Below are positions 8,677-17,605 of a stretch of 64,000 nucleotides of DNA, in pieces (position 1 is the first letter of the stretch; every line of letters starts with the position of its first letter). Position numbers and translations under genes: made by a program. The notes beneath the pieces are model-generated. The model had not been told where the DNA came from. It saw only the letters and a list, made by a program, of their open reading frames with translations, and ran no database searches. This DNA is from Phycisphaerales bacterium (GTDB lineage Bacteria > Planctomycetota > Phycisphaerae > Phycisphaerales > UBA1924), in contig JAIEUA010000001.1 in NCBI GenBank assembly GCA_019744815.1, positions 124,001-188,000 of the forward strand, in the 5' to 3' direction.

Positions 8677-10395
8677 TCACGCGGGGTTCGGGGTTGCGGC
8701 CGATCCCGCCGCGGCCTGCACCGCCGCCACGTCGGGCGCCGCGGGCTGGATCAGGTCCGCCAGCGTCATGCCCTTGGCGGCCTCGCGCTGGGCGGCCCGC
8801 AAGCGCGCCAATGCCGGGGGCAGGCTCTTCTCTGATTCGGGGTCGAGGGCCTTCACCCCGTCGCTGATCGTGTATCCGATGGTGAGCAATTGCTCGACCG
8901 GGATCGCGCTGGCGCCGCGGGCCAGAGTGAAGAACTCATCGCCCTGGGTCGGGATGCCCGGCAAGAGGATCGACGCCGGGGTGCCGGTGCTCTGAGAAGC
9001 GACCTGCAGCAAGAGCCCCGAGCGGGCGAGCTGGCGGAGCACCTCGCGGAGCACCGACTCGTGCAGCCGCACCTCGCCCTTGAGATCGGCCGCGCAGGTC
9101 GGCTTGCCCATCTCGAAGTTCTTGGCGATGCCGACCATGATGGGTATCACGACGCCCGAGTCGATGATCGCCGGCTCGCTCGGCCCGCGTGCCGCGGCGA
9201 GGGCGAACAGATTCGGCCCCAGCGACCGCAAGCGCCCGAAGAGCTGGATCGACCGAGCGATCTGCAGGCCGAACAGGATGATCAACCAGGTGCAGTAGAT
9301 CAGGAAGAGCGTCAAGGGCAGCAACGCCAGCGAGCCGTAGAAGCGGCTGTAGCTGCTGGTCGGCTGGCTGACCTGCAGGACGTACCAGCGGAAGCCGAAC
9401 TTGAGCAGCTCCCACAGCACTGCCGCGAAGAGCGCGCCGACCGCCGCGGGCAGGAATCGCACCCGCGCGTTGGGCACGGTGAAGTAGATCACCATCAGGA
9501 TCACGCCCGTGATCCCGATCTGGATCGACAGACCCGCGAGTTTCAGCAGCGCCGAAGCAACCTCGCCGGTGACGTTCCGCTCGATGCCCGACTGCACCCA
9601 GGCGTTGATCTGGTTGCCGATGTAAAACGTGCCGACCAGGAACAGGGCGCCGAGGGTCATCAGCGTCCAGTACTGCATGATCCGGCGCGACCAGCTCTTG
9701 CCCGCCGGCGCTTCGTAGATGCGGTTGAACGCGTACTCGATCTCGACCACCATCGACACCGCGGCATAGATCAACAGCAGCAGCGACGCGATACCGATGC
9801 CCGTGAAGCTGATCGACTTCACGCCGCCGGAGAGACTCTTCACCCACTCGTCGAGCTTCTCACGCTGGATCACCGGGCCGGTGACGACCGGCTTGTCGCC
9901 GGCGTCGCCCTCCGGCGGCTTCTGCTGCGTCGGAAGCTGCTGCGTGGGCTGCGGCGCGGCACCAGAATCACCACCGGGCTTCTGCTCGATCTGAAACACT
10001 TCCGCCAGCCCGCTGTACCGCAGCGAGCTGTCCACCACTTCCTTGATCCCCTTCTCGCTCGCGAACGCGCCCAGCATCGACAGCGCGATGATCAAGACCG
10101 GCACCAGCCCGAAGATCGTGCGGTACGCCAACGCCGCCGCCATCAGCGGCATCTGGGCCTTGTAGAACCCCGACACCGAGATCGACAGCAGATTCAGCGT
10201 GCTGGGCTTGGTCCCCGGGGGCAGGTTCAACGCCTGCAACGCCGTCAAGTCCGGGCGATCGTCCTCGTCCTTGGGCCAGCCGATGGTGTCGATGATGTAA
10301 TCGAGCACCCAGTGGCGTTGGGGTTTGTTCCAGCCGTTGTTGTTCGAAGGTGTAGCCAAAGCGAATGACAGGGGTTGATGAACGCGATCGGCCAT
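8677..10395 (-). CDS. YihY/BrkB family inner-membrane protein
   Basis: A protein of 572 residues. The BrkB core, with about six membrane segments, spans roughly residues 70-420; FYKAQMPLMAAALAYRTIFG opens the domain and FYGSLALLPLTLFLIYCTWL is the usual late motif. A Gln/Pro-rich hydrophilic insert of about 60 residues sits between the first two helices (around residues 135-190). The ~150 residues after the membrane part look like a winged-helix-type tail (VLREVLRQLARSGLL). The function of the family is unsettled. Start ATG at 10395. The downstream lipoprotein gene overlaps or nearly overlaps its stop. Confidence 0.85.
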   Translation of the reverse strand: MADRVHQPLSFALATPSNNNGWNKPQRHWVLDYIIDTIGWPKDEDDRPDLTALQALNLPPGTKPSTLNLLSISVSGFYKAQMPLMAAALAYRTIFGLVPVLIIALSMLGAFASEKGIKEVVDSSLRYSGLAEVFQIEQKPGGDSGAAPQPTQQLPTQQKPPEGDAGDKPVVTGPVIQREKLDEWVKSLSGGVKSISFTGIGIASLLLLIYAAVSMVVEIEYAFNRIYEAPAGKSWSRRIMQYWTLMTLGALFLVGTFYIGNQINAWVQSGIERNVTGEVASALLKLAGLSIQIGITGVILMVIYFTVPNARVRFLPAAVGALFAAVLWELLKFGFRWYVLQVSQPTSSYSRFYGSLALLPLTLFLIYCTWLIILFGLQIARSIQLFGRLRSLGPNLFALAAARGPSEPAIIDSGVVIPIMVGIAKNFEMGKPTCAADLKGEVRLHESVLREVLRQLARSGLLLQVASQSTGTPASILLPGIPTQGDEFFTLARGASAIPVEQLLTIGYTISDGVKALDPESEKSLPPALARLRAAQREAAKGMTLADLIQPAAPDVAAVQAAAGSAATPNPA

Positions 10396-10429
10396 TGTCT
10401 ACGGCCGACCGTCGGCCGCTGGGCCGGGA

Positions 10430-11689
10430 TTACTCCTCAAACTCTTCCGGATCGACGCCCTCGACCTCTCCACCTTCTTGGGAAACCGGGGACGTTTCGA
10501 TCGGGGGCTGTTCCGGGGCCGCCCCGCCGATGACCCGTGGGCGCCGCTTGCCCGGACCGGCCGACGCCGGGCGGCTCTTGCGTTCTCCCCCACCACCGCC
10601 ACCTCCGCCACCACCGGCCCGGCGCAGCAGCGTGTCCACCAGCTTGCGCCATTCCTTGGCCTCTTCGCGGCTCATCTCGCGCCACGCGCCCGGGCCGATC
10701 TCGCGCAGCCGTAGCGGCCCGATCGCCACCCGCGTCAGCTTCCGCACCGGGTGCCCGATCAATTGCAAGGCCTGCACGATGTACTCGTCGCGGGTCTCGG
10801 TGGTGATGATCTCGATCGCCGTATTCCCCGCGCTGCTTCCGCCGCCACCCATCTCCTCGATCGCTTCATCGCGCGGCCGACGCCCCTTGGCGGTGTGAGC
10901 CGCGGCTCGGTTGGTCTGGGCGTCGGGATCGAGGGCCCGCACTTCCATGCGGATGCGTCGGGTGCGCTGGCGCTCGTTGGGCCGCGCGAGCTTGCTGCGG
11001 GAAGCGTTGAGGCGGGGATCGTTCGAGTTTCGCGCGCCGTCGGCACCGGTACGCGACGCCCCGGCTCGCTGATTCGCCCCTCGCGGGCCCGATCCGCGTT
11101 GACGCGAGTCGCGCGGGTTTGAGGTGCCGGCCTTCTCCACCTCGAACTCGCGTTCAAAGACGATGACGCCCTTGCGGAGCTTGGCCATCGTGGTGCCGTC
11201 GAGCGTGCCCTTGACGCGAGCGTGGTACACCCGCTCCACACCCGAGCGCGGGTGAGAGAGCACGCTGGCGAGCTTGGTGTCGCTGGTGAGCAGCATCAGC
11301 CCGGTCGCGTCGAAACCCAGCGTGCCCACCGGGAACAACCGCGGGGCGCTCGGGTGGTTGACGTAATCGGCGACCGTCGGGCGGCCTTCGTACTCATCGA
11401 TCGGCGGCGTCGCCAGCACCTTCGACGGCTTGTGCCACAGCAGGTACAAATGCTTGGTCAGAGCCTTGATCAGCCGCCCGTCCACGCGGATCTCATCCTG
11501 CTCCGGATCGACAAAGACCGGCAGCCGGTCCATCCGCTCGCCGTTGACCTCGACGTGCCCGGTCTCGATCAGCCGCTCGCACTCGCGCCGGGCGGCGACC
11601 CCGGCGTCGGCCATCACCCGCTGCAGGCGCACCTTCCCCGCGGGGCCTTGAGAGGGAGCGGGGCGACGTGTACGACCGGCACGGGGCAT
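10430..11689 (-). CDS. RluB/RsuA-type rRNA pseudouridine synthase with large insertion
   Basis: A protein of 419 residues, far longer than the usual 240-290. An S4-like RNA-binding domain opens it (VRLQRVMADAGVAARRECER), followed by the catalytic region with VGTLGFDATGLMLLTSDTKL, where the Asp is the expected catalytic residue. It converts a uridine in ribosomal RNA to pseudouridine; the exact site is unknown. Two additions stand out: an Arg/Asn/Gly-rich stretch of about 100 residues in mid-domain (SNPRDSRQRGSGPRGANQRA onward) and a tail with ten consecutive Gly (residues ~360-370). The start ATG at 11689 faces the divergent FKBP gene 60 bases away. Confidence 0.85.
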   Translation of the reverse strand: MPRAGRTRRPAPSQGPAGKVRLQRVMADAGVAARRECERLIETGHVEVNGERMDRLPVFVDPEQDEIRVDGRLIKALTKHLYLLWHKPSKVLATPPIDEYEGRPTVADYVNHPSAPRLFPVGTLGFDATGLMLLTSDTKLASVLSHPRSGVERVYHARVKGTLDGTTMAKLRKGVIVFEREFEVEKAGTSNPRDSRQRGSGPRGANQRAGASRTGADGARNSNDPRLNASRSKLARPNERQRTRRIRMEVRALDPDAQTNRAAAHTAKGRRPRDEAIEEMGGGGSSAGNTAIEIITTETRDEYIVQALQLIGHPVRKLTRVAIGPLRLREIGPGAWREMSREEAKEWRKLVDTLLRRAGGGGGGGGGGERKSRPASAGPGKRRPRVIGGAAPEQPPIETSPVSQEGGEVEGVDPEEFEE

Positions 11690-11748
11690 CGTCCATCGTA
11701 GTGTCCACCAAGCCGCGCCCCCAGCCTCGGGCCCGCCAACGATTCCCC

Positions 11749-12087
11749 ATGGCAACCACCCGGACCCCCGGCGGCGTCGAGATCGAAGAACTGACCATCG
11801 GCAAAGGCGAAACCGCCAGCCTCGACTCGATCGTCACCGTGCACTACCACGGCTCGCTCAAGTCCAACGGCAAGGTCTTCGACTCCACCAAGGGCGCCGA
11901 CCCCGTCGAGTTCCCGCTCGAAGACCTCATCCAGGGCTGGCAAGAAGGCATCCCCGGCATGAAAGTCGGCGGCAAGCGCAAGCTCACCATCCCGTGGTCC
12001 CTCGCCTACGGCGCCGCCGGCGCCCCGCCCGATATCCCGCCCAAGGCCGACCTGATCTTCGAGATCGAGCTCGTGGACGTGCAGTAA
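11749..12087 (+). CDS. FKBP-type peptidyl-prolyl isomerase
   Basis: A compact 112-residue protein that is essentially one FKBP domain. Signature parts are VTVHYHGSLKSNGKVFDST, the substrate-pocket region DLIQGWQEGIPGMKVGGKRK and IPWSLAYG. It speeds cis/trans proline isomerisation during folding, most likely in the cytoplasm since no signal peptide is present. Start ATG at 11749. The gene is divergent from the pseudouridine synthase. Confidence 0.93.
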   Translation: MATTRTPGGVEIEELTIGKGETASLDSIVTVHYHGSLKSNGKVFDSTKGADPVEFPLEDLIQGWQEGIPGMKVGGKRKLTIPWSLAYGAAGAPPDIPPKADLIFEIELVDVQ

Positions 12088-12130
12088 GAAGCGTCGCGCA
12101 TCGATCCATCCGCCAGCACGCGTCTGATTT

Positions 12131-12235
12131 GAAAGCGAGCCGGGGCGTCCACGCCCCGGTGCTTGCGTTTGCGGACGCGTCGCTTCGATGAATCACGCGC
12201 TGGCGCACGGGGCGAGGACGCCCCGGCTCGCTTTT
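12131..12235. repeat. Inverted repeat, GCGAGCCGGGGCG family, copy 1
   Basis: The left arm gcgagccggggcgtccacgc and the right arm ending gacgccccggctcgct are inverted copies around a core of about 45 bases. A second full copy is at 62469-62567, a half copy at 60152-60180, and a partial arm lies in dnaE at 14439-14463. It sits in the FKBP-ubiX gap, which holds no gene. Confidence 0.82.
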
Positions 12236-12284
12236 GCTGGACGCCGTTCGAGGTCGCTCTGTTCCCATTCCTTCTCCTGCTTTC

Positions 12285-12326
12285 TCTTCTCTGCGTCCTC
12301 CGCGTCCTCCGCGGTGAAGCGTCTTC
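12285..12326. repeat. Half copy of the CACAGAG/CGCGGAG-type repeat
   Basis: The string ctgcgtcctccgcgtcctcc followed by gcggtgaagcgtctt matches one arm of the element at 60202-60413. The opposite arm was not found. It lies in the 280-base gap between the FKBP and ubiX genes, together with the inverted repeat at 12131. Confidence 0.7.
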
Positions 12327-12367
12327 ACACCGAATCCAACCCCCGCGCAGCCCGCGAACAATCACCC

Positions 12368-13036
12368 GTGGCCAAGCGTCCCGCCAAGAAGACTCCTCCG
12401 ACCCCTGCCGCCCCGCGGCGGTTCGTCGTTGGCGTCTCAGGCGCCTCGGGCGCGTGGTACGCCCAGCGCCTGCTCGCCATCCTGCTCGAGCAGGGCCACG
12501 AAGTCCATCTGGTCGTCAGCGACTACGGCAAGCGCCTGCTCTTCGATGAATCCGGCATCAAGACCATCGACCTCGAGTCGATGTGCCCGGGCTTGTACAA
12601 GTCCCTGAGCGCCACGCAGCGAGCCGACGCCACGCGTCGTCTGGTGCTCCACCCCAACAAGGACGTCGGCGCCGTCATCGCCTCCGGCTCGTTCCTCCAC
12701 GACGGCATGGTCGTGATCCCGTGCTCCTCGTCCAGCCTCGGCGCCATCGCCATCGGCTCGGGCTCGAACTTGCTCACGCGCGCCGCGATGGTGACGCTCA
12801 AGGAACGCCGCCCGCTGATCATCTGCCACCGCGAGATGCCGCTGAACCTGATCGACATCCGCAACATGGAAACGCTCGCGCTCGCGGGCGCGACGATCTG
12901 CTCGCCGAACCCGGGGTTTTATCTCCTGCCCAAGTCGATCGACGACATCATCGACTTCACCGTCGGCAAGGTGCTCGACCTGCTCAAGGTTGAGCACGAC
13001 CTCAAGACGCGGTGGGAGCATCACGACGCCGAGTGA
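12368..13036 (+). CDS. ubiX: UbiX-like flavin prenyltransferase
   Basis: A protein of 222 residues. The flavoprotein fold opens with VVGVSGASGAWYAQRLLAIL and contains IPCSSSSLGAIAIGSGSNLL and LKERRPLIICHREMPLNLID, all characteristic of UbiX. UbiX makes prenylated FMN, the cofactor of UbiD decarboxylases used in quinone synthesis and related pathways. No ubiD is in this window. The GTG at 12368 begins a Lys/Pro-rich extension of about 17 residues before the fold. An upstream in-frame ATG at 12188 lies inside a repeat and is unlikely. Convergent with dnaE, two bases apart. Confidence 0.9.
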   Translation: MAKRPAKKTPPTPAAPRRFVVGVSGASGAWYAQRLLAILLEQGHEVHLVVSDYGKRLLFDESGIKTIDLESMCPGLYKSLSATQRADATRRLVLHPNKDVGAVIASGSFLHDGMVVIPCSSSSLGAIAIGSGSNLLTRAAMVTLKERRPLIICHREMPLNLIDIRNMETLALAGATICSPNPGFYLLPKSIDDIIDFTVGKVLDLLKVEHDLKTRWEHHDAE

Positions 13037-13037
13037 A

Positions 13038-16000
13038 TCACTCGTCGCTGCTCGACTTTGCAAACTTCTTCTCCCACGGCTTCTTCTCCGTGAGGTCCAC
13101 CGACACGCCGCCGACGATGCGGCAGGTCGCCGGGCCCAGGCACGCTTCGATCTGATCCACCAGCTTGGGCGTCAGCGACACCCGCAGCCCCGCGGCCAAG
13201 ATCGCCGTGTGATGCATCGTGCCAATTGCCAGCTCCACCGGGAACGGCGTGAGCGAGTGTTTCGCGAGCAGCGCTTCCAGCTCGGAATCGGGCTTGGCGG
13301 GCGCGGCGGCGGAGGTGCCGTTGCCGTTCACAGCGCCATTCGCGTGCCCGTTCGCGTGTCCGTTCGAGGCACCATTGGCGCCGTTCGCCGCGACGCGTGT
13401 CGCGTCCGGCGATGACGATCGCAGAAGCGACGCGAGCTTCTCGACCGCCGGAATGCTCGTGCCGTTGAGCTTGCGTTCGTCGATCAAGACCTGCAAACGC
13501 CCCGGCGACAGCGGCGAGCCCTCGATGGGCACGAGGCGATCCGTCACCAACTGCGGCTCGCCACGCGAAAGGTCCGCACGCCCCAGCACGAAGATGATCT
13601 TGTCGGTCTCCACCAAGTGGCTGAACCGCGCGTACGCGTCGGCGAAGACCACGCACTCAATCGAGCCGGTCGGGTCCTCGATCGTGACCACGGCCATCTT
13701 CTGCCCGGCGCTGCGCCCGTTCTTCACGATCAGCGTCCGCACGCCCTGCACGATCCCCGCGATGATCACGCGGGCGTCCTGCTGGCTCGCCTTCACGCCC
13801 GCCACCGTGCTGGTTGTGAAAACCGTCGACCAGCGCTTCCACTGATCCATCGGGTGGCTGCTGACAAAGAAGCCGAGAATCTCCTTCTCGAACTTCAGCG
13901 TCTCGCCCTCGGTCCACTTGTCGGCCTTGTTGAGGGTGATCGTTCTCGTCGTACCCGCCCCCGCGCCGGCTGAAGCCGGCGGCTCCGAACCACCGAACCC
14001 GAACAACGCGCCTTGACCGGCTGCCTTGTCCGCGGCGAGCTTCTGCCCCGCGCTGATCGCCTGCTCGATGGTCGCCACCATCGCCGCCCGGTTGTCGCGT
14101 CCGTGCACGCTGTCGAAGCAGCCGCACTTGATGAGGTTCTCGAGCGCGGACTTATTGATCGCACCCGGCGGCACGCGCTCGCAGAAGTCAAAGAGGGATG
14201 AGAAAGGCGAAGAGACGGAGAGACGAAGAGACGGAGAGACGGAGTGGGAAGGACCATCCGTCTTCTGAACGCCTTGCACTTCGTCTCTTTGTCTCTTCGT
14301 CTCTCCGTCTCTTTCCTTGAGAATCGCCTCGATCGCCTTCTCGCCCGTGCCCTTGATCGCCTTCATCCCGAAGCGCACGTGGCCCTGGTGGGCGCGAATC
14401 GGAGAGCCATTCGAGGTGTTGGTCGACGCTCCCTGCGCCGAGGCGGGGACGCCCCGGCTCGCGTCCTCAAAGACAACCGCGAAGTCCGCCTTCGACAAGT
14501 TGATATCCGGCGGCCGTACCTCCACGCCCGTCCGCACCGTCGGCGCCACCTTCTTCGGATCGCCCGTCGGCTGCACAAAGCGGCACTTCTTGCAGTCTTC
14601 CAGGTACGAGATCCAGTCGCTCACCTTCTGCGCCTGGCTCTCGAACGTGAGGAACGCCGCCATGTAGTGGTTCGGGAAGTACGTCTTCAGGTACGCCGTC
14701 TGATACGCGACGATCGCGTATCCCGTCGAGTGCGACTTGTTGAAGCCGTAGCCGGCGAACTTCAGGATCAATTCGAACAGGTTCTCCGCCTGCTGCTTGC
14801 TGAGGCCCTGCTTCTGAGCGCCTTCGACAAACTTCGGCCGCTCTTTCTCGATCTTGTCGTGCTTCTTCTTGCTGATGTTCTTGATCAGCGTGTACGCGTC
14901 GCGCAGCTTGATCCCGCCCAGGCCGTGCACGATCTGCATGACCTGCTCCTGATACACCATGACGCCGTACGTCTCGTTGGTGTACCGATCGACGATCTCG
15001 TGCACGTGCGGCACATCTTCCGTCCCGTGCTTGCGCCGGTTGTAGTCCGGGATCAGGTCCATCGGACCCGGCCGGAAGAGCGCGTTCGCCGCGATCAGAT
15101 CCTCGAGCCGGTCGGGCTTCATCTCGACCAGCAAGCGCCGCATGCCCGGCGATTCAAACTGGAACACGCCCGTCGTTTCGCCGCGGCGGAAGAGCTCGAA
15201 CACCGTCTGGTCGGCGTAATCGAGACGGTCGAGGTCCAGCGGATGGGAAAAGCTCAAACCAGCAAAGCTCAAAGCATCAAATCCGGAACTGCCATTCTGA
15301 GCGTCTTTCCCGGACTTCTTGCCTTGATTTGAGCTTTGCTGCTTTGCTGCTTTGAGCTTTTCGTACTCTCCGCCCCGTCCCACCGCCTCCCAAATCTCTT
15401 CCTCCGTCAGCGAATCGGTGATGAGCTTCTTCGCCCGTTCGATGATCGACAGCGTGCGCAGGCCCAGGAAGTCCATCTTCAGGAGGCCCATCTTCTCGCA
15501 CGTGGGGCCGTCCCACTGCGTGACGATGGCGTTGTCCTCCGTGCCCGGCTGCTTGAACAGCGGCACGATCTCCTGCAAGGGCCGCGTCGCCACGATCACG
15601 CCCGCCGCGTGCACGCTCGCGTGCCGCGCCTGACCCTCGAGCGTCCGCGCGTTGTCCAGCACGCGCCGGATTCGGTCGTCGGTGTCGTAGATCTTCTTGA
15701 GGTCCGGCTCCTGCTCGAGCGCCTCATCCAGCGTGATGTTCAGCGTCTCGGGGATCAGCTTCGCGACCTTGTCCACTTCGGACAAGGGGATGTTGAACAC
15801 GCGCCCCACGTCGCGCACCGCAGCACGCGCCTTCATCGTCCCGAACGTGATGATCTGAGCGACATGCCCGTACTTGTTGCGGACGTAGTTGATGACGTCG
15901 CCGCGCCCGTCCTGGCACAGGTCGATATCGATATCGGGATACTCGGAGCGATCCGGGTCGGTGAAGCGCTCAAAGAGCAGGCCGTACTGCACCGGGCAGG

Positions 16001-17549
16001 CGTTCGACAACCCCAGCGTGTAGCCGACCATCGTGCCGACGCCCGAACCTCTGGCGTTCGCCGGGATGCCACGCTGGCGGCCCCAGTTCACGAAGTCCCA
16101 CACGATCAGGAAGTACGCCGAGATGTTCTTGTCGGCGAGGATCTTCAGCTCGCGCTCCAGCCGCGCCCGCCGATCGACCACCGCCGGCGCACTCGCGCCG
16201 CCGTTCGCGGCGTCCGGCCCGTACCGCCACACATACCCACCCTCGGCCAGCAGCCGCAGCGCCCGGTTGCACTGCTCCTGGCTCTCCGCCAACTCCTGCG
16301 GCGTCGGCGTGTGATCGAACGGCACCAGCTCAAAGTGCGTGCAGTAATCCTTGTACCACGCCGTCAGATCCCCGCCATACTTGGGATCATCATGCCGCGG
16401 CAAGTCCGCCGCCGGATCCGCGTCCTTGCCAGTGCCTTGACGAACCCTCCGCGCAAGCGGAGGGTCGGCTTCGCTTCCGTTCTTTCGCTTGCCGTCCTTG
16501 GCCGTCGCTGCGGACGTATCCGCCTCTGGCCCCACGCTTGCGCGTGGGGTTCGTATCTCCACCCGCACCATCGGCGCGTGATTCGCCCCGATCGGCAGCT
16601 CCACATTGCACCGCTCGGCGATCGCCACCGTGTTGTCGCACGCGACCTTGCCGACCTCGCCGTACTGCGTGAACAGGTCTCGCATCTCCTTCGGGCTCTT
16701 GACGTAGAGCTCGACGGGGTAGTGCATCCGCTGATCGTCGTCCTTGTTCTTGCCGGTCGAGATGCACACGAGCGTGTCGTGCGCGTCGTGGTCCTCTCGC
16801 CGCAGGAAGTGCGAGTCGTTGTCGCACACCAGCGGCAGGTTCAGCTCCTTCGCCAGCCGGATCAGGTGCTTGTTGATCGAGTTCTGATCGGCGACGTGGT
16901 GCTGCAGCTCCACGAAGAAGCCGGGCGGTCTGTCTTTTCCTGCTCCCCTGCTCCCCTGTTCCCCTGCTCCCCTCGTGAACACCCGCTCATGCCACACCGC
17001 GCTCTCCACCGCTGCGTCCCAGTGGCGCTGGTCGCCGTGGCGCTCGAACTCGAGCAGATGCTCGCCGATCTCGCTGCCCAGGTGGCCGTTGATCGCGATC
17101 AGGCCCTCGCTGTGCTTCTCGAGCAGCTCGCGGTCGATCCGCGGCTTGTAGTAGAACCCGGTGAGGTACGCCTCGGAGCAGAGCACCAGCAAGTTCTTCC
17201 AGCCGGTTAGGTTCTCCGCCAGCAGCACGAGGTGATACCCGCCCTCGCCGCCGCCGGTGTACGTGCGGTCCGTCCGCGGCTTGCCCGGCGGCGTGACGTA
17301 CGCCTCGACCCCGAGAATCGGCTTGACGTTCTTCTCTTTGCACGCCTGATAGAACGCGACGTGCCCGAAGATGTTCCCGTGGTCGGTGATCCCGACACTG
17401 GTCATGCCCAGCTCGGCGACCCGCTTCACCAGCTTGTCGATGCGGTTCCCGCCGTCGAGCAGGGAGTACTCGGTGTGCAGGTGCAGATGGGCGAACTGCT
17501 CCTCACGAGGGATCGCAGGGCCAGCAGGGGTTGGAGCGGCGGGGGGCAT
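13038..17549 (-). CDS. dnaE: DNA polymerase III alpha subunit, enlarged by in-frame repeats
   Basis: Replicative polymerase of 1503 residues; the family is usually about 1150-1250. The PHP domain opens with HLHLHTEYSLLDGG (from residue 21). The palm carries the catalytic PDIDIDLCQDGRG near residues 537-550, followed by VIVATRPL and FQFESPGMRRLL. The OB-fold and C-terminal regions are present. The excess comes from segments encoded by palindromes or inverted repeats in loops: about residues 190-208, 330-385 (two palindromes), 730-770, 1030-1050, 1078-1115 and 1190. The C-terminal linker is also rich in Asn-Gly-His repeats. The reading frame is open throughout, so the gene should still be functional. 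The ATG at 17549 precedes MPPAAPTPAGP; no strong ribosome site is visible. Confidence 0.93.
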   Translation of the reverse strand: MPPAAPTPAGPAIPREEQFAHLHLHTEYSLLDGGNRIDKLVKRVAELGMTSVGITDHGNIFGHVAFYQACKEKNVKPILGVEAYVTPPGKPRTDRTYTGGGEGGYHLVLLAENLTGWKNLLVLCSEAYLTGFYYKPRIDRELLEKHSEGLIAINGHLGSEIGEHLLEFERHGDQRHWDAAVESAVWHERVFTRGAGEQGSRGAGKDRPPGFFVELQHHVADQNSINKHLIRLAKELNLPLVCDNDSHFLRREDHDAHDTLVCISTGKNKDDDQRMHYPVELYVKSPKEMRDLFTQYGEVGKVACDNTVAIAERCNVELPIGANHAPMVRVEIRTPRASVGPEADTSAATAKDGKRKNGSEADPPLARRVRQGTGKDADPAADLPRHDDPKYGGDLTAWYKDYCTHFELVPFDHTPTPQELAESQEQCNRALRLLAEGGYVWRYGPDAANGGASAPAVVDRRARLERELKILADKNISAYFLIVWDFVNWGRQRGIPANARGSGVGTMVGYTLGLSNACPVQYGLLFERFTDPDRSEYPDIDIDLCQDGRGDVINYVRNKYGHVAQIITFGTMKARAAVRDVGRVFNIPLSEVDKVAKLIPETLNITLDEALEQEPDLKKIYDTDDRIRRVLDNARTLEGQARHASVHAAGVIVATRPLQEIVPLFKQPGTEDNAIVTQWDGPTCEKMGLLKMDFLGLRTLSIIERAKKLITDSLTEEEIWEAVGRGGEYEKLKAAKQQSSNQGKKSGKDAQNGSSGFDALSFAGLSFSHPLDLDRLDYADQTVFELFRRGETTGVFQFESPGMRRLLVEMKPDRLEDLIAANALFRPGPMDLIPDYNRRKHGTEDVPHVHEIVDRYTNETYGVMVYQEQVMQIVHGLGGIKLRDAYTLIKNISKKKHDKIEKERPKFVEGAQKQGLSKQQAENLFELILKFAGYGFNKSHSTGYAIVAYQTAYLKTYFPNHYMAAFLTFESQAQKVSDWISYLEDCKKCRFVQPTGDPKKVAPTVRTGVEVRPPDINLSKADFAVVFEDASRGVPASAQGASTNTSNGSPIRAHQGHVRFGMKAIKGTGEKAIEAILKERDGETKRQRDEVQGVQKTDGPSHSVSPSLRLSVSSPFSSLFDFCERVPPGAINKSALENLIKCGCFDSVHGRDNRAAMVATIEQAISAGQKLAADKAAGQGALFGFGGSEPPASAGAGAGTTRTITLNKADKWTEGETLKFEKEILGFFVSSHPMDQWKRWSTVFTTSTVAGVKASQQDARVIIAGIVQGVRTLIVKNGRSAGQKMAVVTIEDPTGSIECVVFADAYARFSHLVETDKIIFVLGRADLSRGEPQLVTDRLVPIEGSPLSPGRLQVLIDERKLNGTSIPAVEKLASLLRSSSPDATRVAANGANGASNGHANGHANGAVNGNGTSAAAPAKPDSELEALLAKHSLTPFPVELAIGTMHHTAILAAGLRVSLTPKLVDQIEACLGPATCRIVGGVSVDLTEKKPWEKKFAKSSSDE
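13965..13980. repeat. GCCGGCTGAAGCCGGC palindrome in dnaE
   Basis: A perfect 7-base stem palindrome within dnaE, read in frame as part of EPPASAGAGAG (about residue 1190). It belongs to the same type as the palindrome at 8573-8594. Confidence 0.7.
14208..14313. repeat. Inverted repeat with GAGACGG tandem arms inside dnaE
   Basis: The left arm is a run of gagacgg/gagacga units (14208-14245), the right arm the inverted cgtctcttt/cgtctct units (14280-14313), around a 34-base core. It is translated in frame (ERDGETKRQRDEVQGVQ and SVSPSLRLSVSS). The arm-core-arm layout is the same as in the intergenic CACAGAG elements. Confidence 0.85.
14439..14463. repeat. GCGAGCCGGGGCG-family arm inside dnaE
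   Basis: The bases ggcggggacgccccggctcg match an arm of the intergenic family at 12131 and 62469. They are translated in frame as part of ASRGVPASAQGAS. Confidence 0.75.
15248..15361. repeat. Inverted repeat with AAAGCTC tandem arms inside dnaE
   Basis: The left arm (aaagctcaaaccagcaaagc onward) and right arm (tttgagctttgctgctttgc onward) are inverted and made of short units, with a 45-base core. It is translated in frame as about 38 residues (KAAKQQSSNQGKKSGKDAQN and more) just before the conserved DRLDYADQTVF. Confidence 0.83.
16444..16465. repeat. ACCCTCCGC/GCGGAGGGT palindrome in dnaE
   Basis: The stem accctccgc...gcggagggt is nearly perfect. On the dnaE strand it is read as DPPLARRVRQG. 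It lies about 65 bases from a second, different palindrome in the same polymerase loop. Confidence 0.8.
16530..16549. repeat. CCCCACGC/GCGTGGGG palindrome in dnaE
   Basis: The sequence ccccacgcttgcgcgtgggg is identical to a 20-base palindrome in threonine synthase at 47379-47398. Here it is read in the frame that gives [10 protein letters not shown]; in thrC it is read as NPTRKRGA. Confidence 0.88.
16939..16973. repeat. GGGGAGCAG tandem repeat in dnaE
   Basis: Four units of ctgctcccc/ctgttcccc, read in frame as GAGEQGSRGAG (about residues 192-202) before the conserved FFVELQHH. The same unit forms the arms of the inverted repeat in mutS and the tail of the acyltransferase gene at 6708. Confidence 0.83.
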
Positions 17550-17605
17550 CGCAGGGACAGGATACCCGGCTCGTGGCGCTGGGCGGCTGGCTCGCTGATC
17601 CGCGC

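Noticed and set aside
12188..12367. Upstream ATG for ubiX
   Set aside because: It lies inside the inverted repeat at 12131-12235 and the added residues are repeat translation.
15336..17210. 624-residue open frame antisense to dnaE
   Set aside because: Long but shadow-like, with no domain; dnaE on the other strand explains the region.
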